Shown here piece by piece: positions 28,305 through 37,849 of a DNA stretch of 50,684 bases; position 1 is the first letter of the stretch, and each line of letters begins with the position of its first letter. The position numbers and the translations under genes are program-made. Source of the DNA: Symbiodinium natans (lineage: Eukaryota; Sar; Dinophyceae; Suessiales; Symbiodiniaceae); contig CAJNDS010000469.1 of NCBI GenBank assembly GCA_905221605.1, positions 265,001 through 315,684 of the forward strand. Direction: 5' to 3'. The notes beneath the pieces were generated by a model. That model was not told the DNA's origin and ran no database searches. It saw nothing but the letters and a program-made list of their open reading frames with translations.

Positions 28305-28705
28305 CCAAGTTTGCATGCCCACACGAAGACGCAAAAGAAGCTGGGCTCCCAGCTCCATGGGCACAAGCCCACGGAAAGAGCCTTATGAACCCTGACCCTG
28401 AGGCGTCACCCCACCCTCCAAGACCATCTTTAGGGTTTAGGGTTTAGGGTTCAGGGTTTAGGGTTTAGGGTTTAGGGTTTAGGAGAAGAACACCGAAGCG
28501 CAACAACCAACGGTAGTCACTGGTAGTCGAACATCATAAGTGTCACAAAGAGAAACCTGGCTCCACCATCCGCACGCGTAAATTTTGATGTGACCATGCT
28601 AAATATCCTGAAGCCCTACGACAAACCCGAAAACCCAAGCCACCCCAAGAACGCCAAACCCTAAACCCTAAACCCTAAACCCCAAACCCTAAACCCTAAA
28701 CCCCA

Positions 28706-28814
28706 AGACGCCCCGAAAAACACAAAAAGCCCGAAGCGGCGAGCGGCCCAGCGCGCCAGGCGCTGCCGCTGCGCCGCCGCGTCAAAGAGCCGTTCGAAGC
28801 GGGGGCTGGCGGTT
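28706..28814. other. Exon-like island, very GC-rich
   Basis: The minus frame FERLFDAAAQRQRLARWAAR then RFGLFVFFG is open and strongly helical (Arg/Ala-rich). It lies between CCCTAAA (28,650-28,705) and TTTAGGG (from 28,815). Confidence 0.3.
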
Positions 28815-29035
28815 TCAGGGGTTTAGGGTTTAGGGTTTAGGGTTTAGGGTTTAGGGTTAGGGCTTAGGGCTTGGGGTTTTGGGGTTTAGGGTTTAGGGTT
28901 TAGGGTTTAGGGGTTTAGGGTTTAGGGCTTGGGGCTTGGGGTTTGGGGTTTGGGGTTTAGGGTTTAGGGTTTAGGGGTTTAGGGTTTAGGGTTTTAGGGT
29001 TTAGGGTTTAGGGTTTAGAACTTAGGGTTTAGGGG
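28815..29035 (+). repeat. TTTAGGG/TTTGGGG tract
   Basis: About 31 units with several octamers. Confidence 0.9.
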
Positions 29036-30227
29036 GAGGCTCGGGGGCTTTGATTGGCAGTTGAGAAGGAGGTTTCAGGGTAAGGGAGGTTTCAGAAGCT
29101 TTGACTAGGAGTTTGGGGCATTGGGTTTAGGCGGGTCTCAAGGGGGATTGGGCGTTGGGGGCTATGGGTTTTGGGTTTAAGGCTTCATAGACTCACGGCT
29201 CCTTTGGCGGACCAGTTGAGTCTGAAACCAGTTGCACGCATGTGCCCTAAACCCGAGAGCCCGAAATCCAGAAGCCCGAAGATATCTCGGGGGAACCCCT
29301 CTTTTCGGCCTTGAGGGGCTGGAGTGATAAGGTGAGCTTGAACAGGACACAAACCCCCTAACCCTAATCCTAAACCCTAATCCTGGATCCGAAACCCTCT
29401 TGGGCTTCGTAATCCCTGAACCCTTAAGCCCTAAACCCTAAACCCTAAACCCTAAACTCTCAAGGAGTGGGGCGAGGGAGCCCTTGAAGGTTTAGGTTCA
29501 AGGCTACTTGGATCTCAGGGTTTAGGGTTTAGGGTCTCGAGTCTTGGACCTATGCTGCGACTCCCTTACCCCCTCCTCAATCTTAAGACAAAATCAGAGA
29601 CAGATGATCTAGGGCCTGAATAGCTAGAATAGGATTTTGGGGCGTTGTTCTAGTTTCCTGATTTCCGATCCCTATTTTCACCCTAAACCCCAAACCCCAA
29701 ACCCGAAACCCCACACCCCAACCCCTAAGCCCTTTCTGGGCCGTGTTTTTGGTTGAGGGTGGTTGCCGTCCTATCGGATCACATGAAGGCTTGAACCCCC
29801 CCCCCCCTCGAGGTTTAGGGTTTAGGTTTAGGGTTTACTACGGTTTAGGGTGAACCCTAAACCCAAATTTTTCGGAAAGCCTGTTCGTGGCCATGTCCAC
29901 CAAGATCGCCAGCACGAAGAAAACGACTCCCTGTGCACAAAACGGTGTTCGGGTTTTGCATGCAGGGTCGAGGGTTTACGGTTTAAAGGGCAGTTTAGGG
30001 TTTAGGGTTTGGGGGTTCGAGCTCCTTGACCCTAACCCTAGACCCTAATGCTAAACCCTCCTTCTGCTCCTCGATACCTGAAATCTCAAAAAGCGGGACT
30101 ACTTGCAGTTTGATACCAGTGTGGCTTCCTATACCCTAAACCCTAAACCCAAGCAACCCTACAGCCTCAACCCGAAAACGAAATGGGGTGTCCGGGAGAC
30201 CGCAACCCTCCAAGATCTTAAGCGCCC

Positions 30228-30420
30228 TCAACCCCTAAACCCCTAACTCCAAACCCTAAACCCTAAGCCACCTTAAACCCTAAACCCCAAACCCCTAAAC
30301 CCCTAACTCCAAACCCTAAACCCTAAGCCACCTAAACCCTAAACCCCAAACCCCTAAACCCCTAACTCCAAACCCTAAACCCTAAGCCACCTAAACCCTA
30401 AACCCCAAACCCTCGACCCT
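30228..30420 (-). repeat. CCCTAAA tract with a 60-bp higher-order unit
   Basis: The segment beginning TAACTCCAAACCCTAAACCC and containing CTAAGCCACC recurs at 30,244, 30,304 and 30,363. The roughly 60-bp units are nearly identical. Confidence 0.9.
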
Positions 30421-30425
30421 AAAGC

Positions 30426-30539
30426 CTTGCCCAAATCCCTGGAAACACCGTGCCTCGATCGCCAAGTACAGCAGCGGCTCTCCTGGCGCACTGGCAACCA
30501 CCCGCGGTTTCGAGGTTTCGAGGTTAGTGGTTAAAAGGG
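30426..30539. other. Exon-like island
   Basis: Plus: CGATCGCCAAG| then YSSGSPGALATTRGFE to a GTTTCG donor. Minus: VVASAPGEPLLYLAIEAR. The plus borders are better. Confidence 0.3.
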
Positions 30540-30650
30540 TTTAGGGTTCAGGGTTTAGGGTTTAGGGTTCAGGGTTTAGGGTTTAGGGTTCAGGGTTTAG
30601 GGTTTAGGGTTCAGGGTTTAGGGTTTAGGGTTTAGGGTTGAGGGTTCAAG
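30540..30650 (+). repeat. TTTAGGG tract with a 21-bp triplet-of-heptamers unit
   Basis: TTTAGGGTTTAGGGTTCAGG plus one G (21 bp) repeats about four times, so every third heptamer is TTCAGGG. This is a higher-order repeat. Confidence 0.9.
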
Positions 30651-31006
30651 GGTTCAAAGGGCTAAAGGGTAAAGAGTTTGGGCTTGGGAGGCTTCAGGCT
30701 ATAGAGTCTCGTGCCTATGCTCCTAAGGTGCAATAGCGTTTGGCTTTTGAGGGGCGATAGCCTAAACCCTAAACCCTAAACCCTAAACCCTAAACCCTAA
30801 ACCCTAAACCCTAAACCCTAAACCCTAAACCCTAAACCCTAAACCCTAAACCCTAGCTACAGGGTGCTTTTCGGAGAGCGCCGGGATGGTAGGGTTGAGG
30901 GATTGCGGTTTGGGGGTTCAAGGTTGAGGGTTCCGGCGCCTCTTTCGGTTTTTGGGATGCTTTCGGGCACTTAAGGGTTTAGGGTTTAGGGTTTAGGGTT
31001 TTTGTA

Positions 31007-31134
31007 CAGCTTTACATGGCTTGTTGTTTTGGGCAACCCATTCCCGGAAACGCGCCAAGAGGCCCGTGAGAGCAGCTCCGCACCCCCTTTGGAGTGCCGT
31101 TTCGCGGTCTAAGGCCGGCTCGGGGGCTTTGGAG
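31007..31134. other. Exon-like island
   Basis: Minus: ALDRETALQRGCGAALTGLL then ARFREWVAQNNKPCKA to a GTACAA donor. Plus: RPVRAAPHPLWSAVSRSKAG to GTTTAG. Both look plausible. Confidence 0.3.
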
Positions 31135-31509
31135 GGTTTAGGGTTTAGGGTTTAGGGTTTAGGGTTTGGGGTTTAGGGTTTAGGGTTTAGGGTTTAAGGT
31201 TTAGGGTTTAGGCGGTTGGGTTGGGGTCAAATTTGGCGGTTCTACTGAGGCTCAGGATACTGCCCCGCTTCGGCCTTCAGGATTTCATGTGCTTTTTGTC
31301 GGGTTGCGGGCTCACTCCCACTACAGCTGCAGCTGCCTTTTCTCCACGCAGATGCTCATGCTGCGCCCGCTCACCTTGCTACCGTATCTATCGATGCCGC
31401 AGGCTGCATCTGGTGCAGCTGAAGCTGAAACATAGGCCCCATTTACCCTAAAGCCAAAACCCTAAACCCTAAACCCTAAACCCTAAAATTTCTTTGCTGG
31501 TCGGCGTTG

Positions 31510-31619
31510 ATATGGGGGTTTCCGAAAATTCATGGTACCTTACTGGGTTCCTTCTAAGGGAACCCTGCTCTTTGGGGGACTATCTTGGGGGGACCCCTTA
31601 CTTTCGGAAATCCCCATAT
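31510..31619. mobile_element. Short TIR element, family D copy 3
   Basis: A 110-bp element with ATATGGGGGTTTCCGAAAAT at the left and TTTCGGAAATCCCCATAT at the right, the clearest ends of this family. No coding capacity. Confidence 0.75.
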
Positions 31620-31696
31620 GGGAAGGTCTGACTCGAAACCCTAAACCCTAAACCCTACACCCTAAACCCTAAACCCTGAACCGCTGGTGTTCACAG

Positions 31697-31805
31697 GAGC
31701 GGCGGCTAGGAACGCACGAGCTGACTGGAGAGGTACTCCCGAATTTGCCGCATCTCCTCGGCATTCGGGCGCAAGAAGACGAGATGCACCTGGGGCGGTC
31801 TTGCG
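31697..31805. other. Exon-like island, open on both strands
   Basis: Plus: GGTGTTCACAG| then ERRLGTHELTGEVLPNLPHL and onward to GTTTAG (36 codons). Minus: CGCCCCAG| then VHLVFLRPNAEEMRQIREYL then SSQLVRS and a stop, with about 80% third-position G/C. The minus peptide resembles the last strand of a PDZ domain followed by a C-terminal helix. Confidence 0.35.
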
Positions 31806-32099
31806 GTTTAGGGTTTAGGGTTTATAGGGTTCAGGGTTCAGGGTTTTTGGTTTTTAGGGTTTAGGGTTTAGGGTTCAAAACCATACACTCTAGACCCAAA
31901 ACCCTAACCCCAAGGGCCCAGACCACACATAACTTCTTTGCGGTCCTGGTTTGCGGGGTTTTGACGATTAAACACCCTAATCCCTAAAGCCCTAAAGTCC
32001 TAAAGCCCTAAAACCCTAAAACCCTAAAACCCTAAAAGCACACCAAAACCCCAAACCCCTAAAACCCAAAACCCTAAACCCAAGAAAGGCCCGCGCCTC

Positions 32100-32190
32100 G
32101 AGGGAGCTTCTCAGCGTGTGCATGTGAAACTCCTTCTCGGCGGCTTGGTATGCCACGCCTCTGGGGCGACTGGTGCTTGAGCCCTAAAAC
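32100..32190. other. Exon-like island, open on both strands
   Basis: Plus: GGGAGCTTCTCAG| then RVHVKLLLGGLVCHASGATG and a stop. Minus: GGTTTTAG| then GVAYQAAEKEFHMHTLRSSL then EARA, with about 75% third-position G/C. Strand unresolved; minus has the better codon bias and plus the better acceptor. Confidence 0.3.
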
Positions 32191-32635
32191 CTCGGGTTTA
32201 GGGTTTGGGGTTTATAGGGTTTGGGGATATAGGGTTTAGGGTGCAAGCGCGCCGTTCTCTGCATGGCCGTCCCTTTTTGGTTAACCCTCTGCCCGGGAGG
32301 GAAGCCAGTGTGGATGGTTGCTGATTCCTTCAGGTTCTGGTGAGGACCCGAGGCTCAAAAGGCCTGCAGTTTAGGCCCTACGAGTAGAGGCTTGATGCAT
32401 GGTTTTCTGCAGGTTTCGGATTCAGGGTGCTAGAAGTTCAGGGCGGGTGCAAGAGGATTAGATGTGCGCCGGATGTCGTGTCAAGAGTCATGGGCGCTTA
32501 GCGTTTTGCTTAGGACACCGGACTTCGGGTATCCCTGAACCCTAAACCCTAAACCCTAAACCCTAAACCCTAAACCCTAAACCCTAAACCCTAAACCCGA
32601 ACCCTAAACCCTAAACCCTAATCTGCTGTCCAAAG

Positions 32636-32690
32636 CTCCATTAATCATGAGGAGCTCGTCCTGGATCCTTATTCGTCCACTCGAGAGGTT
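32636..32690. other. Exon-like island, open on both strands
   Basis: Plus: GCTGTCCAAAG| then SINHEELVLDPYSSTRE to GTTTGG. Minus: GRIRIQDELLMINGALDS, which resembles the GDxLLxING segment of PDZ domains. The minus reading would order sensibly with the two islands to its left. Confidence 0.35.
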
Positions 32691-32935
32691 TGGTTTGTGG
32701 ACACAAAACGGATGGGGGGAGAGGTTCGTAAAATAGCATGACACGTCAGTACGAACTTTCACCAGCAATAATCTCCTATTCACAAGGTGCAAATTCAAAG
32801 GCTCCACTTGGGGGGTGAGGCTGGGATAAACAAAAACCTTGACTACTTATGAACTACAGTTCATACGCATCTATATGATTTCTTGAAAGGAAATAAAGGG
32901 ATGCGGATACGAGGTACCGAGTTTCTTAGGGTAGT

Positions 32936-33075
32936 TACATGGTCTGGCAAAATGGGCCCTTAAAAAGGGACCCCTTATGTTCCCCTTATACACCCTATAA
33001 AGCCCAAAAGCCCATACCGCAGAACCCTTGAATCAAGGCAAGGGACCATATTGAGGGACCATATAACTACCCTTA
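32936..33075. mobile_element. Short TIR element, family C reference copy
   Basis: A 140-bp element with TTAGGGTAGTTACATGGTC at the left and its inverted match GACCATATAACTACCCTTA at the right. Inside, ATGGGCCCTTAAAAAGGGAC and AAGGGACCATATTGAGGGAC form further pairs. No coding capacity. Confidence 0.8.
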
Positions 33076-33283
33076 GGGAATCTCGAGCCAGTACTAGTAT
33101 TTGCTTAAGAACTACAAAAAATAAGAAAACCATCCCATTTATTGCGCTTGTATAAGGAAGAAGGGTATTTCATTTCTTGGGGGTTCTTAAGCAAGCCCTA
33201 AACCCTAAACCCTAAACCGCAACACTATTTTCGCCAAGTTGCCTTAGCTGCCATTGCAGCCTGAGGGGGCTGGTTGCTGTGAT

Positions 33284-33412
33284 CTAAGGGTAGTTGCATG
33301 GTCCCCTTAGTGCCTTAGTAATGGGCCCCTGAAAGTTTAGAGTTTCGGGTATCTGCATGGTCCCTTAGTAGATGGGCCGCTAAAAAAGTACCCCTTATGT
33401 ACCCCTTATATG
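33284..33412. mobile_element. Family C copy with duplicated left end
   Basis: Two left halves occur in tandem (TAAGGGTAGTTGCATGGTCC and GGGTATCTGCATGGTCCCTT), and the right half is missing. Only about 210 bp separate it from the reference copy. Confidence 0.6.
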
Positions 33413-33519
33413 GGGGGAGGTTTCCAGGCCTTTGGAGTATAAGAAAGGTCGAAGAGTGCGAGACTCTCAAGACATGGGAGGCTCGTGCACCACGACGTCG
33501 CACCCTAGACCCTTTAAAA

Positions 33520-33640
33520 ACCCTGAACCCTGAACCCTAATCCCTGATCTCAAACCCTAAACCCTAAACCCTAAACCCTAAACCCTAAACCCTAAACCCT
33601 AAACCCTAAACCCTAAACCCTAAACCCTAACCCTAAATCC
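33520..33640 (-). repeat. CCCTAAA tract
   Basis: About 17 heptamers. Confidence 0.95.
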
Positions 33641-33766
33641 ATGTCCGAGAGGCAGATCGTCATTCCGCATGCCGGTGGCGCTCAGCTGGATCATCTGGTT
33701 GTACTTGTCAACGATGGAGTCCGGTTCAATAAAACTCGGTCCAAACTTGGGATGCTCCACACGAAC
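33641..33766. other. Exon-like island, open on both strands
   Basis: Minus: HPKFGPSFIEPDSIVDKYNQ then MIQLSATGMRNDDLPLG (about 67% third-position G/C). Plus: RQIVIPHAGGAQLDHLVVLV then NDGVRFNKTRSKLGMLHTNR. The absence of stops for about 120 bases on both strands is itself exon-like. It is flanked by CCCTAAA and TTTAGGG tracts. Confidence 0.35.
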
Positions 33767-33858
33767 AGGGTTTAGGGTTTAGGGTTTAGGGTTTAGGGTT
33801 TAGGGTTTAGGGTTTAGGGTTTAGGGTTTAGGGTTAGGGTTTAGGGTTTAAGGTTTAG
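33767..33858 (+). repeat. TTTAGGG tract
   Basis: About 13 heptamers. A truncated family A left end (33,861-33,890) follows directly. Confidence 0.95.
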
Positions 33859-33860
33859 GG

Positions 33861-33890
33861 GGGATGTACCCCCTTACACTAACAGTCCTT
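33861..33890. mobile_element. Family A copy 6 (left end only)
   Basis: GGGATGTACCCCCTTACACT then AACAGTCCTT, then unrelated sequence. It abuts the TTTAGGG tract. Confidence 0.55.
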
Positions 33891-34623
33891 GCATTCCGCG
33901 CATGCGGGGCTTGAGCTTTGGATTCTCGGGGCTTCAGGTGGAAAAATCCTAAACCCCTAAACCCTAAACTCTAAACCCTAAACCCTAAACCCTAAACCCT
34001 AAAACCCTAAACCCTAAACCCTAAACCCTAAACCCTCAACCCTAAACCCTGAACCGTCAACCCTCAGGTTCCAACTCCCTACCCCTAAACCCTAAACCCT
34101 AAACATCCTTCGGGAACCCCAGGAGACTTGCGATACCCAGCGCGCTGAGTGAAAGGATTGGGGTGGACCTCAACCCTAAACCCTACACCCTAAAAAACCC
34201 TAAACCTAAACCTTAAACCCTAAACCCTAAAGAACCCTAAACCCTAAACCCTAAAAAAACCCTAAACCCTAAACCCCAAACCGGGGCTTTCAGGTTCTAG
34301 CTGCGGCCCACGGTGCTCCACATAGCAGCCTGATGCGCGATACCCCTGAACCCTCAACCCTAACCCCTAAACCCTCAACCGTAAACCGTTAAACCCTAAA
34401 CCCTACACCCTATACACCCAAGATCTAAAGGGCGAGGTTTCTCCATTCGGGACCCTAAGCCCTAAACCCTGAACCCCTAAACCTGCGTAGGTTTAGGGTT
34501 TAGGGTTTAGGGTTTCGGGTTTCGGGTTTATAGTCTCGGGTCCGAACATGAGCAGGCAATCCGAATGGCCCATGAAATGTCAGTCGGGGAAACTCAAAAA
34601 CACACTCCAAAAAACCCTTCCAA

Positions 34624-34822
34624 AGGCTTTAGGGTTTAGGGTTTAGGGTTAGGGTTTAGGGTTTAGGGTTTAGGGTTTAGGGTTTAGGGTTTAGGGTTTA
34701 GGGTTTAGGGGTTTAGGGTTTAGGGTTTAGGGTTTAGGGTTTAGGGTTTATGGTTTAGGGTTTAGGGTTTAGGGTTTAGGGTTTAGGGTTTAGGGTTTAG
34801 GGTTTAGGGTTTAGGATTTAGA
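34624..34822 (+). repeat. TTTAGGG tract
   Basis: About 28 heptamers, nearly perfect. Confidence 0.95.
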
Positions 34823-34918
34823 AGCCCCAGGGATCTCCAAAACCCCAAGACTTAAACCCCAAGCACTTAAATTCTTCAAGCCAAAAATGGATTCAAGTCC
34901 CCGAACTTCAATCACAAG

Positions 34919-34935
34919 CCCCCCCCCCCCCCCCC
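34919..34935. repeat. Poly-C run
   Basis: About 17 consecutive C. Confidence 0.8.
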
Positions 34936-35382
34936 TTCAACCCTAAGCCCTTCCGCCAGAGACCCAACCCGGAGCCCTGAACCCTGAACCCTAAACCCTA
35001 AACCGTAAACCCTAAACCCTAAACCCTAAACCCTCAACCCTAAACCCCAACCTGGCCCTAAACCCTAAGTTGCAACTCTGTGTTCCGAAGCCCAGACGTC
35101 TCATGCCGACCTTCATGACACTGGAGCTGCCCTTTTGTAGGTGTTAAGGGCTAGGCTTTTTTAAGGTTTCTGGCTCACAAAGGGTTTAGGGTTTAGGGTT
35201 TAGGGTTTAGGGTTTAGGGTTTAGGGTTTAGGGTTTAGGCCCTTAAAGGAGATACCGGGGGTTTAGGGTTTGGGGTTTACTACTATTTGCTCAAGACCTC
35301 CCTCTCCAAGAAAAAGTAAGGCGGGGATCTTGAACAAATAACAGCTTACGGTTTCAGGGACGCATACTGTGCATGTGCGAGT

Positions 35383-35480
35383 TGGGATGTTTCCCCTTGT
35401 GCTAACAGTCCTTACTCGGGAGATTCATAGGGGGACCTATAATCCCTACTAAGGACTGCTAGAATAAGGGGCAGCATGCC
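35383..35480. mobile_element. Family A copy 7
   Basis: GGGATGTTTCCCCTTGTGCT at the left, inverted at the right (AGAATAAGGGGCAGCATGCC). A CCCTAAA tract begins immediately at the right end. Confidence 0.75.
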
Positions 35481-35577
35481 CCCTAAACCCTAAACCCTAA
35501 ACCCTAAACCCTAAACCCTAAACCCTAAACCCTAAACCCTAAACCCTAAACCCTAAACCCTAAACCCTAAACCCTGT
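35481..35577 (-). repeat. CCCTAAA tract
   Basis: About 14 perfect heptamers. Confidence 0.95.
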
Positions 35578-36240
35578 ACATGGACCCTTAGGGTAAACTA
35601 ACTGCCCGGAAAGCGCCTGGCGTGCGGTGGACCTCCCCTGGCCAGGCCGCTGCCTTGAGGCTGAAGCCCCACCTCGGTCGAGGAGCCCTAAACCCTAAAC
35701 CCTAAACCCTAAAGGCGGGTACCACCACCACCGCCTGTATCTGGCAAATCCTCCCCAGCTTAGAAGCTTTGTTGGTTGAGTGTTTGGAGGTACCAGAACG
35801 CACCAGAACCCTAAACCCTAAACCCTAAACTCTAAACCCTAAACCCTAAACCCTAAACCCTAAACCCTAAACCCAGAACCCTATTACCAAGCCTTGGCAC
35901 GCATAGCTTTGAAGAGCGAACCCTCACAGAGCGATCTTGCGCTAGCAGTTCGCGATGCGACGTTTGTGCAAGCCCACCCTGCAAAAAGACAAGTCTCTTA
36001 GCCTTACCCTGACCCTAAACCCTAAACCCTAAACCCTAAACCCTAAACACTGAATCCCTCTCTCTCGCCATCCCCGTCCCCTGCTTGCCGATACACTGGG
36101 AACCAGTTGCGACTTTTGGTATCCAGACCTAACCCTGAAACCCTGAGACCTTGTATGATTCTCTAAGCCCTAAACGATAACTCCCACTCTCTCCTCCGAG
36201 TGGCTTTTCTTTGGGGCTGTCCCGGCACCTCGGATTGGGT
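35578..36240. other. Three or four exon-like islands separated by CCCTAAA tracts
   Basis: The islands at 35,578-35,688, 35,716-35,808 and 35,876-36,011 are open on minus with compatible phases. The last is bounded on minus by GTCTTTTTGCAG| and |GTAATA, and also open on plus (SQSDLALAVRDATFVQAHPA). The island at 36,051-36,128 is open on minus (DTKSRNWFPVYRQAGDG). Strand undecided. Confidence 0.3.
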
Positions 36241-36398
36241 TTTAGGGTTTAGGGTTTAGGGTCGAGAGTTTGCAGGGTTTGGGGAAACCCTGGTATATAT
36301 CGAACTGGTTTTGGGTTTTGGGGCGTTGGGTTTGTGTACTTTAGGGTTTACGGAGACAGTTGTCATTGTTTCTTGCTCACCTTACTTCTGTAGACGCA

Positions 36399-36503
36399 GG
36401 AGTAACCTAGGAATAAAAAGGGTGCCCTTTTTGGTTTAAAGGGGTTTGCAGGGGAACCTAACCCAAAAAAAAAAAGGAAATAAGGGCCTACTCAGGGTAG
36501 CTT
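36399..36503. mobile_element. Family F-related element
   Basis: It shares AGTAACCTAGG, AAAGGGTGCCCTTTTT, CAGGGGAACCTAA and a trailing TACTCAGGGTAGC with the element at 9,259. The terminal inverted repeats are weaker. Confidence 0.5.
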
Positions 36504-36626
36504 CTTGGAGTCCGGAGCTCATGCGCTACACAGTGGGAGGGGGGGGGGGGAAGTTTCCCTCCTGCTGAGTTCTCGCCGCACCTACCCTCTCAGCCCGAAG
36601 TTCGGAAACCACTAGTCATCCTACCT

Positions 36627-36728
36627 GGGATGTTCCGCCCTTATACTACCAGTGCTTAAAAAGGGGATTCTGGTACCCCCCCCATGATAAACCCCAGTAA
36701 GGACTGCTAGTATAAGGGGTAGCATCCC
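36627..36728. mobile_element. Family A copy 8
   Basis: GGGATGTTCCGCCCTTATAC at the left and CTAGTATAAGGGGTAGCATC at the right, inverted. The interior GGGATTCTGGTACCCCCCCC matches copies 2 and 3. Confidence 0.8.
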
Positions 36729-36729
36729 G

Positions 36730-37390
36730 ACATCCTACCTTTTCCCCCCGTGAATCCCGATTCCACCACGAGAAACGCCACACAAAGCACCCGTTCCGAT
36801 GAACGAAGGAGGCTCTGGAAGGGGCAACTGCCCGAAACAGCCCCACTTGGTCGACAAGTCTCACAGAGGTCGGGGGAAAAATGGTGGTCCCTCTATATTT
36901 ATACTACAACCACACCCAAGTCCCTATTTCTTATGATGAAGGCCCCTATGTTGGATTCTGCAAGAAACATGCGCCCCAAAACACCGCCCTGCTGTCCCCA
37001 AACCCTAAACCCCAGACCCAACAATCCTTACAGGACAGCTCTTGGAGCAAACCCCTAAGCACACACAGCAGAATTCTGGCAACTGAGGCGTCGGCAGAAG
37101 CACCTCGGATGTCGGGTTCGAAACCACCCATTGGCTAGGATTCGGGTTTGAATGGAGTTGAGGAGGAGTACAGGAAAACCCACCACATGATGCTGCAAAC
37201 ATCCACGCGCTGATCATTCAGTAGCGTGCGTCGTCTTGCCGGCCGCTCTAACACCGCGCGGCCTATGAACCTTAACGAAACTCCTAAACACGAACCTGGA
37301 AAACTCCGAGTCATTCCATGAGATCCCAGATCCTGACAACTAGAGGCCCCAGGCAGAACTAGACCAATGCCCGCGAACTCCTCAACTGGC
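36730..37390. other. Non-repetitive stretch, no gene called
   Basis: Several open frames exist on minus (AVAPSRASFVHRNGCFVWRF; VLERPARRRTLLNDQRVDVC) and plus, but splice borders and strand are ambiguous. Confidence 0.25.
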
Positions 37391-37756
37391 ACCCTAAACC
37401 CTAAACCCTAAACCCTAAACCCTAAAACCTAAACCCTAAACCCCAAACCCTACATCGCCAATCTTACAGGTTCTTGAGGGATCGAGGGCGCTCTTGGCCT
37501 TGTATCCCCAATCGCAGATGTCTTGGCCCCTCTGCTGGAGAACTAGAGAAGGGTTTAGGGTTTAGGGTTTAGGGTCTAGGGTTTAGGGTTTAGGGCGACT
37601 CAGAACGAGCAACCGAATTCCTCTGAAGCCCTTCAGCCAACAACAAAAGGCCCATGTTGCAAGCCGCGCTGCATCCACGATTCGCCTAGTTGAGAGAAGG
37701 GGTGTAACAGTGCAACATAGGGGCCTTAATAATGAGAATAGGGTTTTTGGGGCCAT

Positions 37757-37849
37757 TATAGTATATATATATATGTATATATATATATGTATATATATAT
37801 ATGTATATATATATATGCATATATACATATATATATATAGAGAGAGAGG
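37757..37849. repeat. TA microsatellite ending in GA
   Basis: (TA)n interrupted by TG, followed by AGAGAGAG. It lies at the border between the telomere mosaic and the AT-rich satellite. Confidence 0.9.

Noticed and set aside
29270-29330. Kinase DFG-like minus peptide (DIFGLLDFGLS)
   Set aside because: Only one of three open frames, with no other kinase motif nearby.
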